From Peptoniphilus_A sp022767005 (GTDB taxonomy: Bacteria > Bacillota > Clostridia > Tissierellales > Peptoniphilaceae), in the NCBI RefSeq assembly GCF_050315115.1, contig NZ_JBNPOJ010000027.1, positions 1 to 16,130 on the forward strand: a stretch of DNA of 16,130 nt, written 5' to 3'. The notes beneath the pieces were generated by a model. That model was not told the origin of the DNA and did no database searches. It was given only the letters and a program-made list of their open reading frames with translations. Both the position numbers and the translations under genes were made by a program. Below are positions 6,590 to 14,347 of this stretch, piece after piece. Numbering within the stretch: the first letter of the stretch is position 1; each line of letters starts with the position of its first letter.

Positions 6590-7096
6590 TTATTTTCTAT
6601 TTTGATGTGCTATTCTTGCAGATGCTGCTGCGGCTATTGCTGCCACCAAGTCATCTGCAAAAGTAGTTACTCTTTCAACTTTTTTCTTTTCGTCAAGTTC
6701 TTTTATTATTCCAATTTTTTTCTTGTCGAGATAGCCAAAGTTTGTAAGACCAATGGTGCCATACATATTCACAATCCCAAGAGTTAATATTTCATCAACA
6801 CCATATAACCCTTCGTCATCGTGGATTATTGATTGAATTGGCTCAGGTAATTTTCCTTCATTTGCCAAGTCGTCAAGGGCAAGTCCCGTTAGAATAGCGT
6901 GAACGGAATCCCTCTTTTTTATTACACTCTTTACACTGTCAAGACATCTTTCAAGATCCAAACCCTCAATATATTCGACTTGCAATTCCTGTACAAGTTT
7001 TGCAATTTCAATTAGTTCAACGCCAAAATCTTTTAATCTATTGACAGCGTGATTGTAAAGCTCTTCGCTGTCGTATTTATAAATTGAATTCTTCAT
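6590..7096 (-). CDS. Phosphatidylglycerophosphatase A-related protein, YutG type
   Basis: 168 residues resembling Bacillus YutG and the PgpA family, which in its best-known members removes phosphate from phosphatidylglycerol phosphate. Family segments are AILTGLALDDLA (67-78), DDEGLYGVDEIL with VNMYGTIGLTNFGYLD (93-124), and an Ala-rich C-terminus FADDLVAAIAAAASARIAH. Unlike membrane-bound E. coli PgpA it lacks clear TM helices, so its true substrate is uncertain; the YutG branch has also been called low-temperature requirement protein C. AGGAGG lies four bases before the ATG. Last gene of an operon with apbE and a membrane protein, eight bases after the latter. Confidence 0.8.
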   Translation of the reverse strand: MKNSIYKYDSEELYNHAVNRLKDFGVELIEIAKLVQELQVEYIEGLDLERCLDSVKSVIKKRDSVHAILTGLALDDLANEGKLPEPIQSIIHDDEGLYGVDEILTLGIVNMYGTIGLTNFGYLDKKKIGIIKELDEKKKVERVTTFADDLVAAIAAAASARIAHQNRK

Positions 7097-7104
7097 ACAT
7101 CCTC

Positions 7105-7602
7105 CTACTTTCTTCTATTTTTAATTCTATTCCTTTTAATCATCTTTGCTCTGGAAATTTTTATGCTAATTCCGTAAATAAATCCCGGCATTAGCGTGGC
7201 AATAAGAAGACTAAGGGCATTGTAATTTATTCCCAATACCTTAATTGCATAAACTTCGGGCATTAAAAAGAATTCCAGTGGAAACTTCCAATAACTTCCG
7301 CCAATTGAAGCTTTGAAAATTTCTTTTCCAAGTCCCAAAAGTCCAAGGGCAAATAAAATTGTTCCTATTAAAAAAATTAAATTGCCTGCAAAAAAGTCAA
7401 GACTCCTTGCATTTCTCTTTGAAAGCAGTTTTCCAAAATTGTAATATAGTAGCACAATTACAGCAACTAAAATAAATTTAAAAAAAATATTTCCGTATAC
7501 TAAATTTCTCATGCTATTGCTTAAATTAATAATTGCAGCTATGGCAAAAGTTATGAAAATTATTAAGATGTGAAAAATTAAACCTCTAGTGTTATTTCTC
7601 AT
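7105..7602 (-). CDS. Integral membrane protein of unknown function
   Basis: 165 residues with about four TM segments (near 7-27, 42-60, 70-92 and 120-148) and a strongly basic C-terminal tail (KISRAKMIKRNRIKNRRK), which should be cytoplasmic. No family recognised. AGGAGT lies four bases before the ATG and overlaps the stop codon of apbE, so translation is probably coupled. It lies between apbE and the YutG-type phosphatase; an envelope or membrane-redox role would fit but is only inferred. Confidence 0.7.
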   Translation of the reverse strand: MRNNTRGLIFHILIIFITFAIAAIINLSNSMRNLVYGNIFFKFILVAVIVLLYYNFGKLLSKRNARSLDFFAGNLIFLIGTILFALGLLGLGKEIFKASIGGSYWKFPLEFFLMPEVYAIKVLGINYNALSLLIATLMPGFIYGISIKISRAKMIKRNRIKNRRK

Positions 7603-7610
7603 AATGACTC

Positions 7611-8732
7611 CTAGTGGTCAATATACTTAGCTGCATTCTCTGTCATCTTTAAGTTCATGTCCTTATCAACCCAGATAATTGCAGAATCAGTTTTTTCTGA
7701 CAAAGATTCTATATCTTCATCCTTCGAATTAAAGGCAGCTGTCGATAAAAAGTCAGAAAGCCCAGAATCTTCCTTAATAATAGTTACGGATTTCAAATTT
7801 GTGGCAGGCTTTAAAGTGTCAGGATCTATTATGTGGCAGTATCTCTTGCCATCTAAATCAAAATACCTTTGATAATCGCCACTAGTTACAATAGAAGTGT
7901 TGACTACATTGACAACGGCGATAATTGATTTTTCACTTTCCATATTAGGATTTTGAATTCCAATTTTAAAATTGTCGCGACCATCAACTGGCTTTCCAAT
8001 TATTCTAACATTTCCACCAGCAGAAATTACTGCTGATTTAACTCCTCTTTCTTCAAGTTCCTTTGCCACAATCTCAGTTGCAAATCCCTTGGCAGTTGCA
8101 CCTAAATCAAGTTTCATACCCTTGTCTATATAGACTTCCCTTGTATCTTCATTTAATTTAATGTTCTCTACCTTTGTGAAAGGACGTAGCTTTTCCAACT
8201 CTTCATCACTAGGAATTGCCTCTCCCTTTAGCTTTATCACTTCTTCTTTAGTCTTTCCAGATTCATAAAGATCTCTGTACTCATTCCAAAGCTCAGTAAC
8301 AGGTCCAAGTGCAATATTCGTCTTGTGAGAAATATTATTATAATCATCAACGGAACCCTTTATAAGATTAAATAATGTCTCGTCCACAGCAGCTGGCTTG
8401 ACGCCAGCATTGTCGTTAATAGTTTTCACATTTGTAATTCCATCATAATTTTTATAATTGTCAAAAAGTTTGTGGAGTTCCTCATACCTTTCCTTTGCAT
8501 ATCCTAAATTATCATTTGCAAAATCATCGGAATCAGAAAAAATTGCAATATCTATAACAGTATCAAAGGTATCGTAAAATTCCAATTCGTGTTTTTTTCC
8601 ATCTTTTTTAACTTCTTGAGAAACTGAGTTTTGTTTTTTTTGATTTGTATTTTTATTATTAACATTTTTATCGCCGCAACCAGAGAAAATTAAAAGTCCT
8701 CCCAAAGTCAAGGCAAGAATTATCTTTTTCAT
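7611..8732 (-). CDS. apbE: FAD:protein FMN transferase (ApbE lipoprotein)
   Basis: 373 residues. ApbE uses FAD to attach FMN covalently to Thr/Ser of target flavoproteins such as RnfG/RnfD, NqrC or FMN-binding-domain reductases. Residues 1-19 are a lipoprotein signal with lipobox FSGC (C19), so the enzyme is anchored outside the membrane. Conserved parts are DLGATAKGFA (209-218), AGGNVRIIGKP (238-248), TSGDYQRYF (283-291) and HIIDP (300-304). After HIIDP the common xTGxP is replaced by DTLKPA. The Asn/Lys-rich stretch at 20-50 is a linker. AAAGGTGAT is the ribosome site. No target flavoprotein is encoded in this window. First gene of a three-gene operon. Confidence 0.93.
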   Translation of the reverse strand: MKKIILALTLGGLLIFSGCGDKNVNNKNTNQKKQNSVSQEVKKDGKKHELEFYDTFDTVIDIAIFSDSDDFANDNLGYAKERYEELHKLFDNYKNYDGITNVKTINDNAGVKPAAVDETLFNLIKGSVDDYNNISHKTNIALGPVTELWNEYRDLYESGKTKEEVIKLKGEAIPSDEELEKLRPFTKVENIKLNEDTREVYIDKGMKLDLGATAKGFATEIVAKELEERGVKSAVISAGGNVRIIGKPVDGRDNFKIGIQNPNMESEKSIIAVVNVVNTSIVTSGDYQRYFDLDGKRYCHIIDPDTLKPATNLKSVTIIKEDSGLSDFLSTAAFNSKDEDIESLSEKTDSAIIWVDKDMNLKMTENAAKYIDH

Positions 8733-9037
8733 AATATCACCTTTTATATGATACCATTTAAAACCATGTTTTTACAATATATTGTTTCACACTTGCTTCA
8801 AAGATTTAAAATTTAAAACTACGTTAAAAAGTCTTTAAATAAAATAATTTATTCTCATTGATTAACCTTAGCCGCTCTTGCCTTACAAGCTTAAATTTAT
8901 AATTTGTAAAATAATATAAATATTCTTCACATATTCATGTTCCTAAATATAATAGTAAAATTTGTCTATTTTTATTCAGCACCTTTTGAAAAATAATTTC
9001 TATAAAATCAAAATGTCTTTAAAAAATTATTTTCAAC
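8733..9037. other. Intergenic region upstream of apbE
   Basis: About 300 AT-rich bases between apbE and the ilvE terminator. It should contain the apbE promoter. TTGTAA, 18 bases, TATCAT is visible but lies so close to the ribosome site that I doubt it. A perfect 12-bp palindrome ACAATATATTGT at 8774-8785 could be an operator. No gene seen. Confidence 0.4.
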
Positions 9038-9072
9038 AAAAAAATCGGCATAGGCAATAATCCTATACCGAT
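9038..9072 (-). terminator. Rho-independent terminator of ilvE
   Basis: Minus strand ATCGGTATAGG pairs with CCTATGCCGAT (11 pairs, one T-G) around a seven-base loop, followed by seven T. It starts 27 bases after the ilvE stop codon. Confidence 0.92.
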
Positions 9073-9099
9073 ACTTTCTATAAATTTTATAAAAAATTT

Positions 9100-10023
9100 T
9101 TATTTACCATAAACTGGTCTCAATGAATCTTTGTATTTTTCATTTCTACCATGAGTTATATCTGCAAAAAGTTCCTTTAACTTCATACAAATTTCGCCTG
9201 GCTTGCCGTCAGCAACTTTTATATCGTCGACTTCAACTACAGGAGCAACTTCCATAGCTGTTCCAGAGAAGAAAACTTCATCTGCATTATAAAGTTCAGT
9301 TCTTGCTATTGATTTTTCTACACATTCAATTCCAAGTTCTTCCCTTGCAAGTTGCATTACTAAATCTCTTGTAATACCTTCCAATATATCGTCTGAAGCT
9401 GGTGGCGTAATTAATTTTCCTTTTTTGAAAATAAAAATATTTTCGCCTGGACCTTCACATACATAGCCATTTCTGTTTAGCAATACAGCCTCATCATATC
9501 CTGCTCTCTTTGCTTCTAGTGATGCAAGTGCTGAGTTGAGATAACCTGCAGTAGCCTTAGTTCTTGGTGGAAGCATATTGTCTGCAATTCTTACCCATGA
9601 TGAAACTTTAACTCTAAATTCTTCTTGTTCCATGTACTTTCCCATTGGTTGCAAATAAATTGCCACCACATCATCTTCATGTCCTTCAATACTAACCCCA
9701 ACAGTTTTAGTATCTTTATAGGCAATAGGTCTTATATAAGTAGTTTGCTTATATCCATTTTTTCTTAAAAGTTCAATTGTAAAATCTGCAAGTTCTTCTG
9801 CAGTATAATCAATTTTTAAATTAACTACCTTTGCTGATTGTAAAAATCTTTTGTAGTGTTCAATTAACTTAAATCCATAAAGTTCTTGATCTTCATCGCT
9901 CCAATAAGCACGAATACCTTCAAAAACACCTAATCCATAATTTACGACTCTTGATCTAATACTTACTGATACCTTTTCCTCTTCGATGATTTCTCCATTA
10001 TAAAAAACGTAAGACTTATCCAT
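9100..10023 (-). CDS. ilvE: Branched-chain amino acid aminotransferase
   Basis: 307 residues, fold-type IV PLP enzyme of the usual IlvE length. It exchanges amino groups between Val/Leu/Ile and 2-oxoglutarate. Motifs: NYGLGVFEGIRAY (28-40), PLP-binding Lys156 in RTKATAGYLNSALASLEA, GYDEAVLLNRNGYVCEGPGENIFI (about 175-198), and FFSGTAMEVAPV, the phosphate-binding GT region near the C-terminus. GGAGGGGAG precedes the ATG. It is a single-gene unit with a strong terminator behind it; no clear -35 was found upstream, only GATAAAAT near 10066. In amino-acid-fermenting anaerobes it may serve degradation as well as synthesis. D-amino-acid transaminase is the main alternative in this fold, but the motifs favour IlvE. 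Confidence 0.94.
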   Translation of the reverse strand: MDKSYVFYNGEIIEEEKVSVSIRSRVVNYGLGVFEGIRAYWSDEDQELYGFKLIEHYKRFLQSAKVVNLKIDYTAEELADFTIELLRKNGYKQTTYIRPIAYKDTKTVGVSIEGHEDDVVAIYLQPMGKYMEQEEFRVKVSSWVRIADNMLPPRTKATAGYLNSALASLEAKRAGYDEAVLLNRNGYVCEGPGENIFIFKKGKLITPPASDDILEGITRDLVMQLAREELGIECVEKSIARTELYNADEVFFSGTAMEVAPVVEVDDIKVADGKPGEICMKLKELFADITHGRNEKYKDSLRPVYGK

Positions 10024-10121
10024 TATCTCCCCTCCATTTATTATTTTAAAAAATTTATTGAAATAAATTTTATCACATTTGTAAACAAAAATCTAGTTTT
10101 ACATATTAATTAAAATCTAAA

Positions 10122-10152
10122 TTAAAAAGAGACTCAAACTATGGAATCTCTT
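10122..10152 (-). terminator. Second terminator after the small membrane protein gene
   Basis: Minus strand AAGAGATTC pairs with GAGTCTCTT (nine pairs, one T-G) around an eight-base loop, followed by five T. It lies directly downstream of another hairpin, giving tandem terminators ahead of ilvE. Confidence 0.7.
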
Positions 10153-10180
10153 AAAAAATTTATCAATAGGCATTGATAAA
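10153..10180 (-). terminator. First terminator after the small membrane protein gene
   Basis: Minus strand TTTATCAA, loop TGCCTA, TTGATAAA: a perfect eight-pair AT-rich stem followed by six T, starting three bases after the stop codon at 10184. Confidence 0.6.
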
Positions 10181-10183
10181 ACA

Positions 10184-10390
10184 TTATTTTTTTCTAAATA
10201 TATTTTTTATTATATTAACTAACAAAACACAAATTAAATATGAGCCCCAAAACACTAAAAAACTGTAATTAAAAAATAGCTCCTTTAAATTCCAAGAATT
10301 ATAAAGATACATCGAAACTATGTAGCTAATTAATATTTGAACAATTAAAATAATAATTATTCTAAAAACTTCTCCCTTTATTTTTTTCAT
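10184..10390 (-). CDS. Small two-helix membrane protein, unknown
   Basis: 68 residues: a basic start (MKKIKGEVFR), two TM helices (about 10-30 and 42-62) and a basic end (IIKNIFRKK), so both termini are probably cytoplasmic. No family recognised; the size and topology are like many small stress or regulatory membrane peptides. It is supported as a real gene by AAGGA seven bases before the ATG, a good promoter upstream and tandem terminators directly behind it. It is transcribed alone, between etfA and ilvE. Confidence 0.65.
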   Translation of the reverse strand: MKKIKGEVFRIIIILIVQILISYIVSMYLYNSWNLKELFFNYSFLVFWGSYLICVLLVNIIKNIFRKK

Positions 10391-10452
10391 TTTTGTATCC
10401 TTGACAACTTATTTTTAAATCACATACTCCACTACTAATTTCTATCAATTTT

Positions 10453-10481
10453 ATTGTATCGATTATCATTATTAAAATCAA
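10453..10481 (-). promoter_or_regulatory. Promoter of the small membrane protein gene
   Basis: TTGATT (10476-10481), a 17-base spacer and TACAAT (10453-10458). It lies between the etf terminator and the gene, leaving a leader of about 55 bases. The spacer contains AATGATAATCGA, which resembles one half of a Fur box; no full palindrome is present. Confidence 0.65.
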
Positions 10482-10501
10482 GCGCTCTTTTAATTTACAC
10501 T

Positions 10502-10529
10502 AAAAAGAGACTCGATAACTCGAGTCTCT
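10502..10529 (-). terminator. Rho-independent terminator of bcd-etfB-etfA
   Basis: Minus strand AGAGACTCGA, loop GTTA, TCGAGTCTCT: a perfect ten-pair stem with a four-base loop, followed by five T. It lies 27 bases past the etfA stop. Confidence 0.93.
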
Positions 10530-10556
10530 CAAATATTTAGTATATAGCAAAACTAA

Positions 10557-11564
10557 TTAAATTTCAGCTTTAATTCTTTGTTCTCTTTCGATTGCATCGA
10601 TAAGTTTTGGAACAACTGCATTAATATCGCCAACTACACCAAGGTCTGCAATTTCAAAAATTGCTGCTTCTGGGTCTTTGTTGACAGCGATAATAAGATC
10701 AGAATCTTCCATACCTGCAACGTGTTGGATTGCTCCAGAGATACCCATTGCAAAGTAAAGTTCTGGTCTAACTGTCTTACCAGTTTGTCCAACTTGGTGA
10801 TCCTTAGTTATCCAACCTGAATCTACAGATGCTCTTGATGCAGAAATTTCTGCGTCTAATTTGTCAGCAAGTTCTTGAAGAGGTTTAAATCCTTCTGGTC
10901 CACCAATTCCACGACCACCAGATACTAAGATTTTAGCTTCTGTGATATCTTTCTTTTGAGATTCTTGTTTAGCAATGTCTTTAATTTCAATATTCATGTC
11001 AGCGTCAGTGAAGTCAACTTTAATTTCTTCAATTTCACCTTTTCTAGAATCATCAGAGTCAAGTGCTTGCATAACTCCAGGTCTAACTGTTGCCATTTGT
11101 GGTCTAAAATCTTCACAAAGGATAGTTGCCATTAAGTTACCGCCAAAAGCAGGTCTTGTCATCATAAGGTTCTTAGATTCTTCATCTATTTCTAGTTTAG
11201 TACAGTCAGCAGTAAGTCCTGTGTGAATTCTTGCTGCTAGTCTTGGCGCAAGGTCACGACCTATTGATGATGCCCCGTAAATTACGATTTCAGGGTCTTT
11301 TTCTTTTATAATTTGTGTAATTGCTTTAGCATATGGTTCAGTAACATATTCTTTAAGCATTTTATCTTCTACTACAAGAACTTTATCAGCTCCGTGTCTG
11401 ATAAGAGTCTCAGCGTGATCTTTAACTTTTTCGCCAAGTAACATTGCAACAACATCTTGTCCAAGATTGTCAGCAAGTTCTCTTGCTTTTCCTAAAAGTT
11501 CTATTCCAACTTTTTCAAGTTTATTGTCTCTTTGTTCTACAAATACAAATACATCTTTACTCAT
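10557..11564 (-). CDS. etfA: Electron transfer flavoprotein alpha subunit
   Basis: 335 residues, normal EtfA length. With EtfB it forms the FAD-containing partner of butyryl-CoA dehydrogenase. The N-terminal nucleotide-binding-like domain carries YGASSIGRDLAPRLAARI (96-113) and GLTADC (116-121). The C-terminal FAD domain begins at LVSGGRGIGGPEGF (213-226) and continues through SRASVDSGWI, QVGQTGKTVRPELY (257-270), GISGAIQH (274-281) and AVNKDPEA (293-300). No ferredoxin domain is fused to it. GGGGGT lies six bases before the ATG. It is 14 bases behind etfB, with a strong terminator after it, so it is the last gene of the operon. Confidence 0.96.
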   Translation of the reverse strand: MSKDVFVFVEQRDNKLEKVGIELLGKARELADNLGQDVVAMLLGEKVKDHAETLIRHGADKVLVVEDKMLKEYVTEPYAKAITQIIKEKDPEIVIYGASSIGRDLAPRLAARIHTGLTADCTKLEIDEESKNLMMTRPAFGGNLMATILCEDFRPQMATVRPGVMQALDSDDSRKGEIEEIKVDFTDADMNIEIKDIAKQESQKKDITEAKILVSGGRGIGGPEGFKPLQELADKLDAEISASRASVDSGWITKDHQVGQTGKTVRPELYFAMGISGAIQHVAGMEDSDLIIAVNKDPEAAIFEIADLGVVGDINAVVPKLIDAIEREQRIKAEI

Positions 11565-11578
11565 TTTTAAACCCCCAA

Positions 11579-12376
11579 TTAGATAATATACTTTTCTTGA
11601 AGTTTAGCAACGATAGCTTGAGCTGCTTCGTCAGCAGTAAGGTCAGTTAAAAGAACGCCTTTACCTTTACCTTGTTTAGGGAAAGATTTTTTAACCTTAG
11701 TAGGTGATCCTTTAAGTCCTATGTTTGCCAAATCAAGTTTGTCTTTAATATCTTCAAGACCCCAAACTTTGATTTCTTTTTGGTAAGCTTCAAAAACTTT
11801 ACCAATTGTCATATATCTAGGTTCTGCTAATTCTGCAATTGCAGTAATTAAGCATGGGAATTTAACATTAATTATGTGATATCTGTCTTCAAATTGTCTC
11901 TTAACAGTAATACCCTTCATATCTTTATCTAGTTCAAGTTCTTCAACATAAGAAACTTGTGGCACTCCAATGTGTTCAGCAATTTGTGGTCCAACTTGTG
12001 CAGTATCTCCATCGATAGCTTGTCTACCACAGATAATTAAATCATAATCTAAGTGTTCAAGAGCTGCAGTGATTGTGCAAGATGTAGCCCAAGTGTCAGC
12101 TCCACCAAAAGCTCTATCACTTACAAGGATTCCTTCGTCTGCTCCCATTGCAAGAGCTTCTCTTAATGCAGCTTCTGCTTGTCCAGGTCCCATTGATAAA
12201 ACTGTTACGTGGGTATCTGGATTCTCATCTTTAAGTCTAAGTGCAACTTCAAGTCCTGATTTATCATCAGGGTTTATAATACTTGGCACGCCATCTCTAA
12301 TAAGAGTGTTAGTAACAGGGTCAAGTTTAACTTCATTAGTATCAGGTACTTGTTTAATACATACTACTATATTCAT
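11579..12376 (-). CDS. etfB: Electron transfer flavoprotein beta subunit
   Basis: 265 residues. It starts with the family signature MNIVVCIKQVPDT and carries the nucleotide-binding segment CGRQAIDGDTAQVGPQIAEH (116-135), followed by AITAIAELAEPRY-like sequence near 180. The GRQAIDGDTAQVGP form is typical of the clostridial EtfB that accompanies Bcd in NADH/ferredoxin bifurcation, where the beta-side FAD splits NADH electrons between crotonyl-CoA and ferredoxin. Bifurcation here is inferred from family and operon. AAGGAG lies eight bases before the ATG; the gap to bcd is 18 bases. Confidence 0.96.
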   Translation of the reverse strand: MNIVVCIKQVPDTNEVKLDPVTNTLIRDGVPSIINPDDKSGLEVALRLKDENPDTHVTVLSMGPGQAEAALREALAMGADEGILVSDRAFGGADTWATSCTITAALEHLDYDLIICGRQAIDGDTAQVGPQIAEHIGVPQVSYVEELELDKDMKGITVKRQFEDRYHIINVKFPCLITAIAELAEPRYMTIGKVFEAYQKEIKVWGLEDIKDKLDLANIGLKGSPTKVKKSFPKQGKGKGVLLTDLTADEAAQAIVAKLQEKYII

Positions 12377-12394
12377 CTATAATACTCCTTCCGA

Positions 12395-13537
12395 TTATTT
12401 AACGCCCATCCAGCCAGATACAACCATCTTCATTACTTCAGATGTACCTTCGTAAATTTCAGTGATCTTAGCATCTCTCATCATTCTTTCTATTGGATAA
12501 TCACGAGTGTATCCGTATCCACCGAATAATTGAAGACATCTTCTAGTTATATCACTTGCTGCTTCTGCTGCAAATAATTTAGCCATAGCTGCATAGTGTC
12601 CGTAAGCTTCGCCATTACCTTTAGCATCAGCTGCTCTATAAACTAATAATTGAGCTGCTTCTGCAGTAGTTTTCATATCTGCAAGCTCAAATTGAGTGTT
12701 TTGGAATTGAGAAATTCTTCTTCCAAATTGTTTTCTTTCAGAAGTGTATTTAACTGTTTCATCAATTGCACCTTCTGCAATACCAAGAGCTTGAGATGCG
12801 ATACCAATTCTACCACCATCAAGAGTTTTCATTGCAAGTTTAAATCCTTTACCTTCTCTTCCAAGAAGATTTTCTTTAGGAATTCTGCAATCTTCAAAGA
12901 TAAGTTCACAAGTAGAAGAACCTCTGATACCCATCTTGTCTTCTGGTTCACCAACTTTAAATCCTGGAGTTCCTCTTTCAACTATGAAAGCAGAAATTCC
13001 GTGATTTCCCTTAGATCTATCAGTCATTGCGATAATTATAAATACATCAGCAAATCCTGCGTTTGTAATAAAGATTTTTGATCCATTAAGTACATATTCA
13101 TCACCGTCAAGTACGGCAGTTGTTCTTTGACCACTTGCGTCAGTACCAGCACCTGGTTCAGTAAGTCCGAAAGCACCGATTTTTTTACCTGCTAGTAAAT
13201 CTGGTAAGTATTTTTTCTTTTGTTCTTCTGTTCCATTTTCATAAATTGGAGCACAGCATAGTGAAGTATGAGCAGAAACAATTACACCAGTTGTAGCACA
13301 TTTCTTAGAAAGTTCTTCTACTGCCATAGCGTAAGCTAAATAATCTGCACCTTGTCCACCGTATTCTTTAGGAAATGGTATTCCGAAGAAACCATATCTG
13401 GCCATTTTTTTTACATTTTCCATAGGAACTTCTTCTGTTGCATCTACATCAGCAGCAACAGGTTCAACTTCAGTTTCAGCAAATGCACGATACATTTGTT
13501 GTAACAATAGATGTTCCTTGTCCATTCTAAAATCCAT
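12395..13537 (-). CDS. bcd: Butyryl-CoA (short-chain acyl-CoA) dehydrogenase
   Basis: 380 residues, standard length. In butyrate formation it reduces crotonyl-CoA to butyryl-CoA, receiving electrons from EtfAB. The two acyl-CoA dehydrogenase signatures are present: FGLTEPGAGTDASG and QLFGGYGYTRDYPIERMMRD. The catalytic base is the Glu of IYEGTSE, E363, the position usual for short- and medium-chain members. AGGGGG is seven bases before the ATG. First gene of bcd-etfB-etfA. The crt, hbd and thl genes that often accompany it in clostridia are absent here, so the operon is the minimal bifurcating set. An acryloyl-CoA reductase is the closest alternative. Confidence 0.93.
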   Translation of the reverse strand: MDFRMDKEHLLLQQMYRAFAETEVEPVAADVDATEEVPMENVKKMARYGFFGIPFPKEYGGQGADYLAYAMAVEELSKKCATTGVIVSAHTSLCCAPIYENGTEEQKKKYLPDLLAGKKIGAFGLTEPGAGTDASGQRTTAVLDGDEYVLNGSKIFITNAGFADVFIIIAMTDRSKGNHGISAFIVERGTPGFKVGEPEDKMGIRGSSTCELIFEDCRIPKENLLGREGKGFKLAMKTLDGGRIGIASQALGIAEGAIDETVKYTSERKQFGRRISQFQNTQFELADMKTTAEAAQLLVYRAADAKGNGEAYGHYAAMAKLFAAEAASDITRRCLQLFGGYGYTRDYPIERMMRDAKITEIYEGTSEVMKMVVSGWMGVK

Positions 13538-13567
13538 TTAAAATCCCCCTAACAATTATTATAAAGA

Positions 13568-13585
13568 ATGTTATTTAATTAACAT
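13568..13585. promoter_or_regulatory. Candidate Rex operator of bcd-etfBA
   Basis: ATGTTAT-TTAA-TTAACAT: a near-perfect 7-4-7 palindrome with one mismatched pair. It matches 11 of the 14 specified positions of the Rex consensus TTGTTAA-N4-TTAACAA. It starts just after the predicted transcription start, the right place for a repressor. Rex control of crt-bcd-etf operons is known in clostridia. Confidence 0.6.
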
Positions 13586-13596
13586 ACGTTATTTCT

Positions 13597-13624
13597 ATTA
13601 TATCATTATGTGCTTGTTTTTCAA
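13597..13624 (-). promoter_or_regulatory. Promoter of bcd-etfB-etfA
   Basis: TTGAAA (13619-13624), a 16-base spacer and a perfect TATAAT (13597-13602). The leader is about 50 bases and contains the Rex-like palindrome and a second inverted repeat TAAC-N4-GTTA (13580-13591). Confidence 0.8.
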
Positions 13625-13839
13625 GGCATCTTTAATTAAAAAAGCAAGCAATAAATAAATTTGCCATAAATTTGAAATTGAAAATAAAGTAAATTTTTTC
13701 AAATAAAAATAAAAATTTTAGTCAAATTCTTATCATTATTTAACTAAAAGTATGTGATACTAACTTTACTCTTAAAAAAGCAAAAATAGTGATAATGTTT
13801 TTATGAAATTTTACAAAATATTAATTGAATTTTTTCTTA
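13625..13839. other. AT-rich spacer between the uspA terminator and the bcd promoter
   Basis: About 215 bases with no coding frame or RNA recognised. A short inverted repeat AGTAT-GTG-ATACT at 13749-13761 is the only structure noticed. Confidence 0.4.
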
Positions 13840-13870
13840 AAACAAAAAAAATAAAAGGCGGATAACCGCC
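13840..13870 (-). terminator. Rho-independent terminator of the universal stress protein gene
   Basis: Minus strand GGCGG-TTAT-CCGCC, a GC-only five-pair stem with a four-base loop, followed by TTTTA and a run of eight T. It begins within five bases of the stop codon. Confidence 0.9.
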
Positions 13871-13874
13871 CCTG

Positions 13875-14309
13875 TTAAATATCTGACTTAACTACAAGCA
13901 CAGATTTCTTTGAATGATTTATTACTTTATTAGATACAGAACCTAAAAGTGTTCTAGAAAAAGCACCTAGCCCTCTGTTGCCCATTATAATAAAGTCAAC
14001 ATCCTTTTCGTCAGCAAATTTACAGATTTGTTCGCCAGGATTTCCAGAAGTGTAAAAAGTTTCAACTTTGTTTGGATATCCGCTTAAATCTGTTTCTGCA
14101 TCTTTAAGTATCATCTCTGCCCTTTCAACATTAGCCTTGTCTATTTCAAGTGTGAAATTAAAGTTAGCTGGATATTGTTCAAAGATAGAAGTTTCTGGAG
14201 TAACAGTTAAAACAATAAGATCTGCTCCTAATTTTTCTCCCATATCTCTTGCTACGTCTATTGATTTTTTTGAACTCTTTGATCCATCAATTGGTACTAA
14301 TATTTTCAT
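13875..14309 (-). CDS. Universal stress protein, UspA family, ATP-binding type
   Basis: 144 residues, a single Usp domain. It starts MKILVPIDGSKSSKKSI, with the conserved Asp8 of the nucleotide pocket, and ends in the strand KSVLVVKS. The ATP motif G-2x-G-9x-G-S/T is present as G110-x2-G113-x9-G123-S124, so it probably binds ATP, unlike the UspA branch that lacks the motif. The role is general stress or energy-state signalling; the specific partner is unknown. AGGAGGT precedes the ATG by four bases. Single-gene unit with its own promoter and terminator. Confidence 0.94.
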   Translation of the reverse strand: MKILVPIDGSKSSKKSIDVARDMGEKLGADLIVLTVTPETSIFEQYPANFNFTLEIDKANVERAEMILKDAETDLSGYPNKVETFYTSGNPGEQICKFADEKDVDFIIMGNRGLGAFSRTLLGSVSNKVINHSKKSVLVVKSDI

Positions 14310-14347
14310 TTCTACCTCCTATAAAATTCTAAGTATTTTCTGTTTTT

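Noticed and set aside
8774..8785. Palindrome ACAATATATTGT upstream of apbE as a defined operator
   Set aside because: It is short and A/T-rich with no known regulator match; retained only as a note in the intergenic entry.
10453..10481. Fur box at the small membrane protein promoter
   Set aside because: Only one half (TGATAAT) matches the 7-1-7 palindrome; the other half is poor, and such sequence is common in AT-rich DNA.
12650..13081. 143-codon plus-strand open frame rich in Ser, Phe and Cys inside bcd
   Set aside because: It is antisense to the conserved acyl-CoA dehydrogenase sequence; its composition is that of a reverse-strand shadow.
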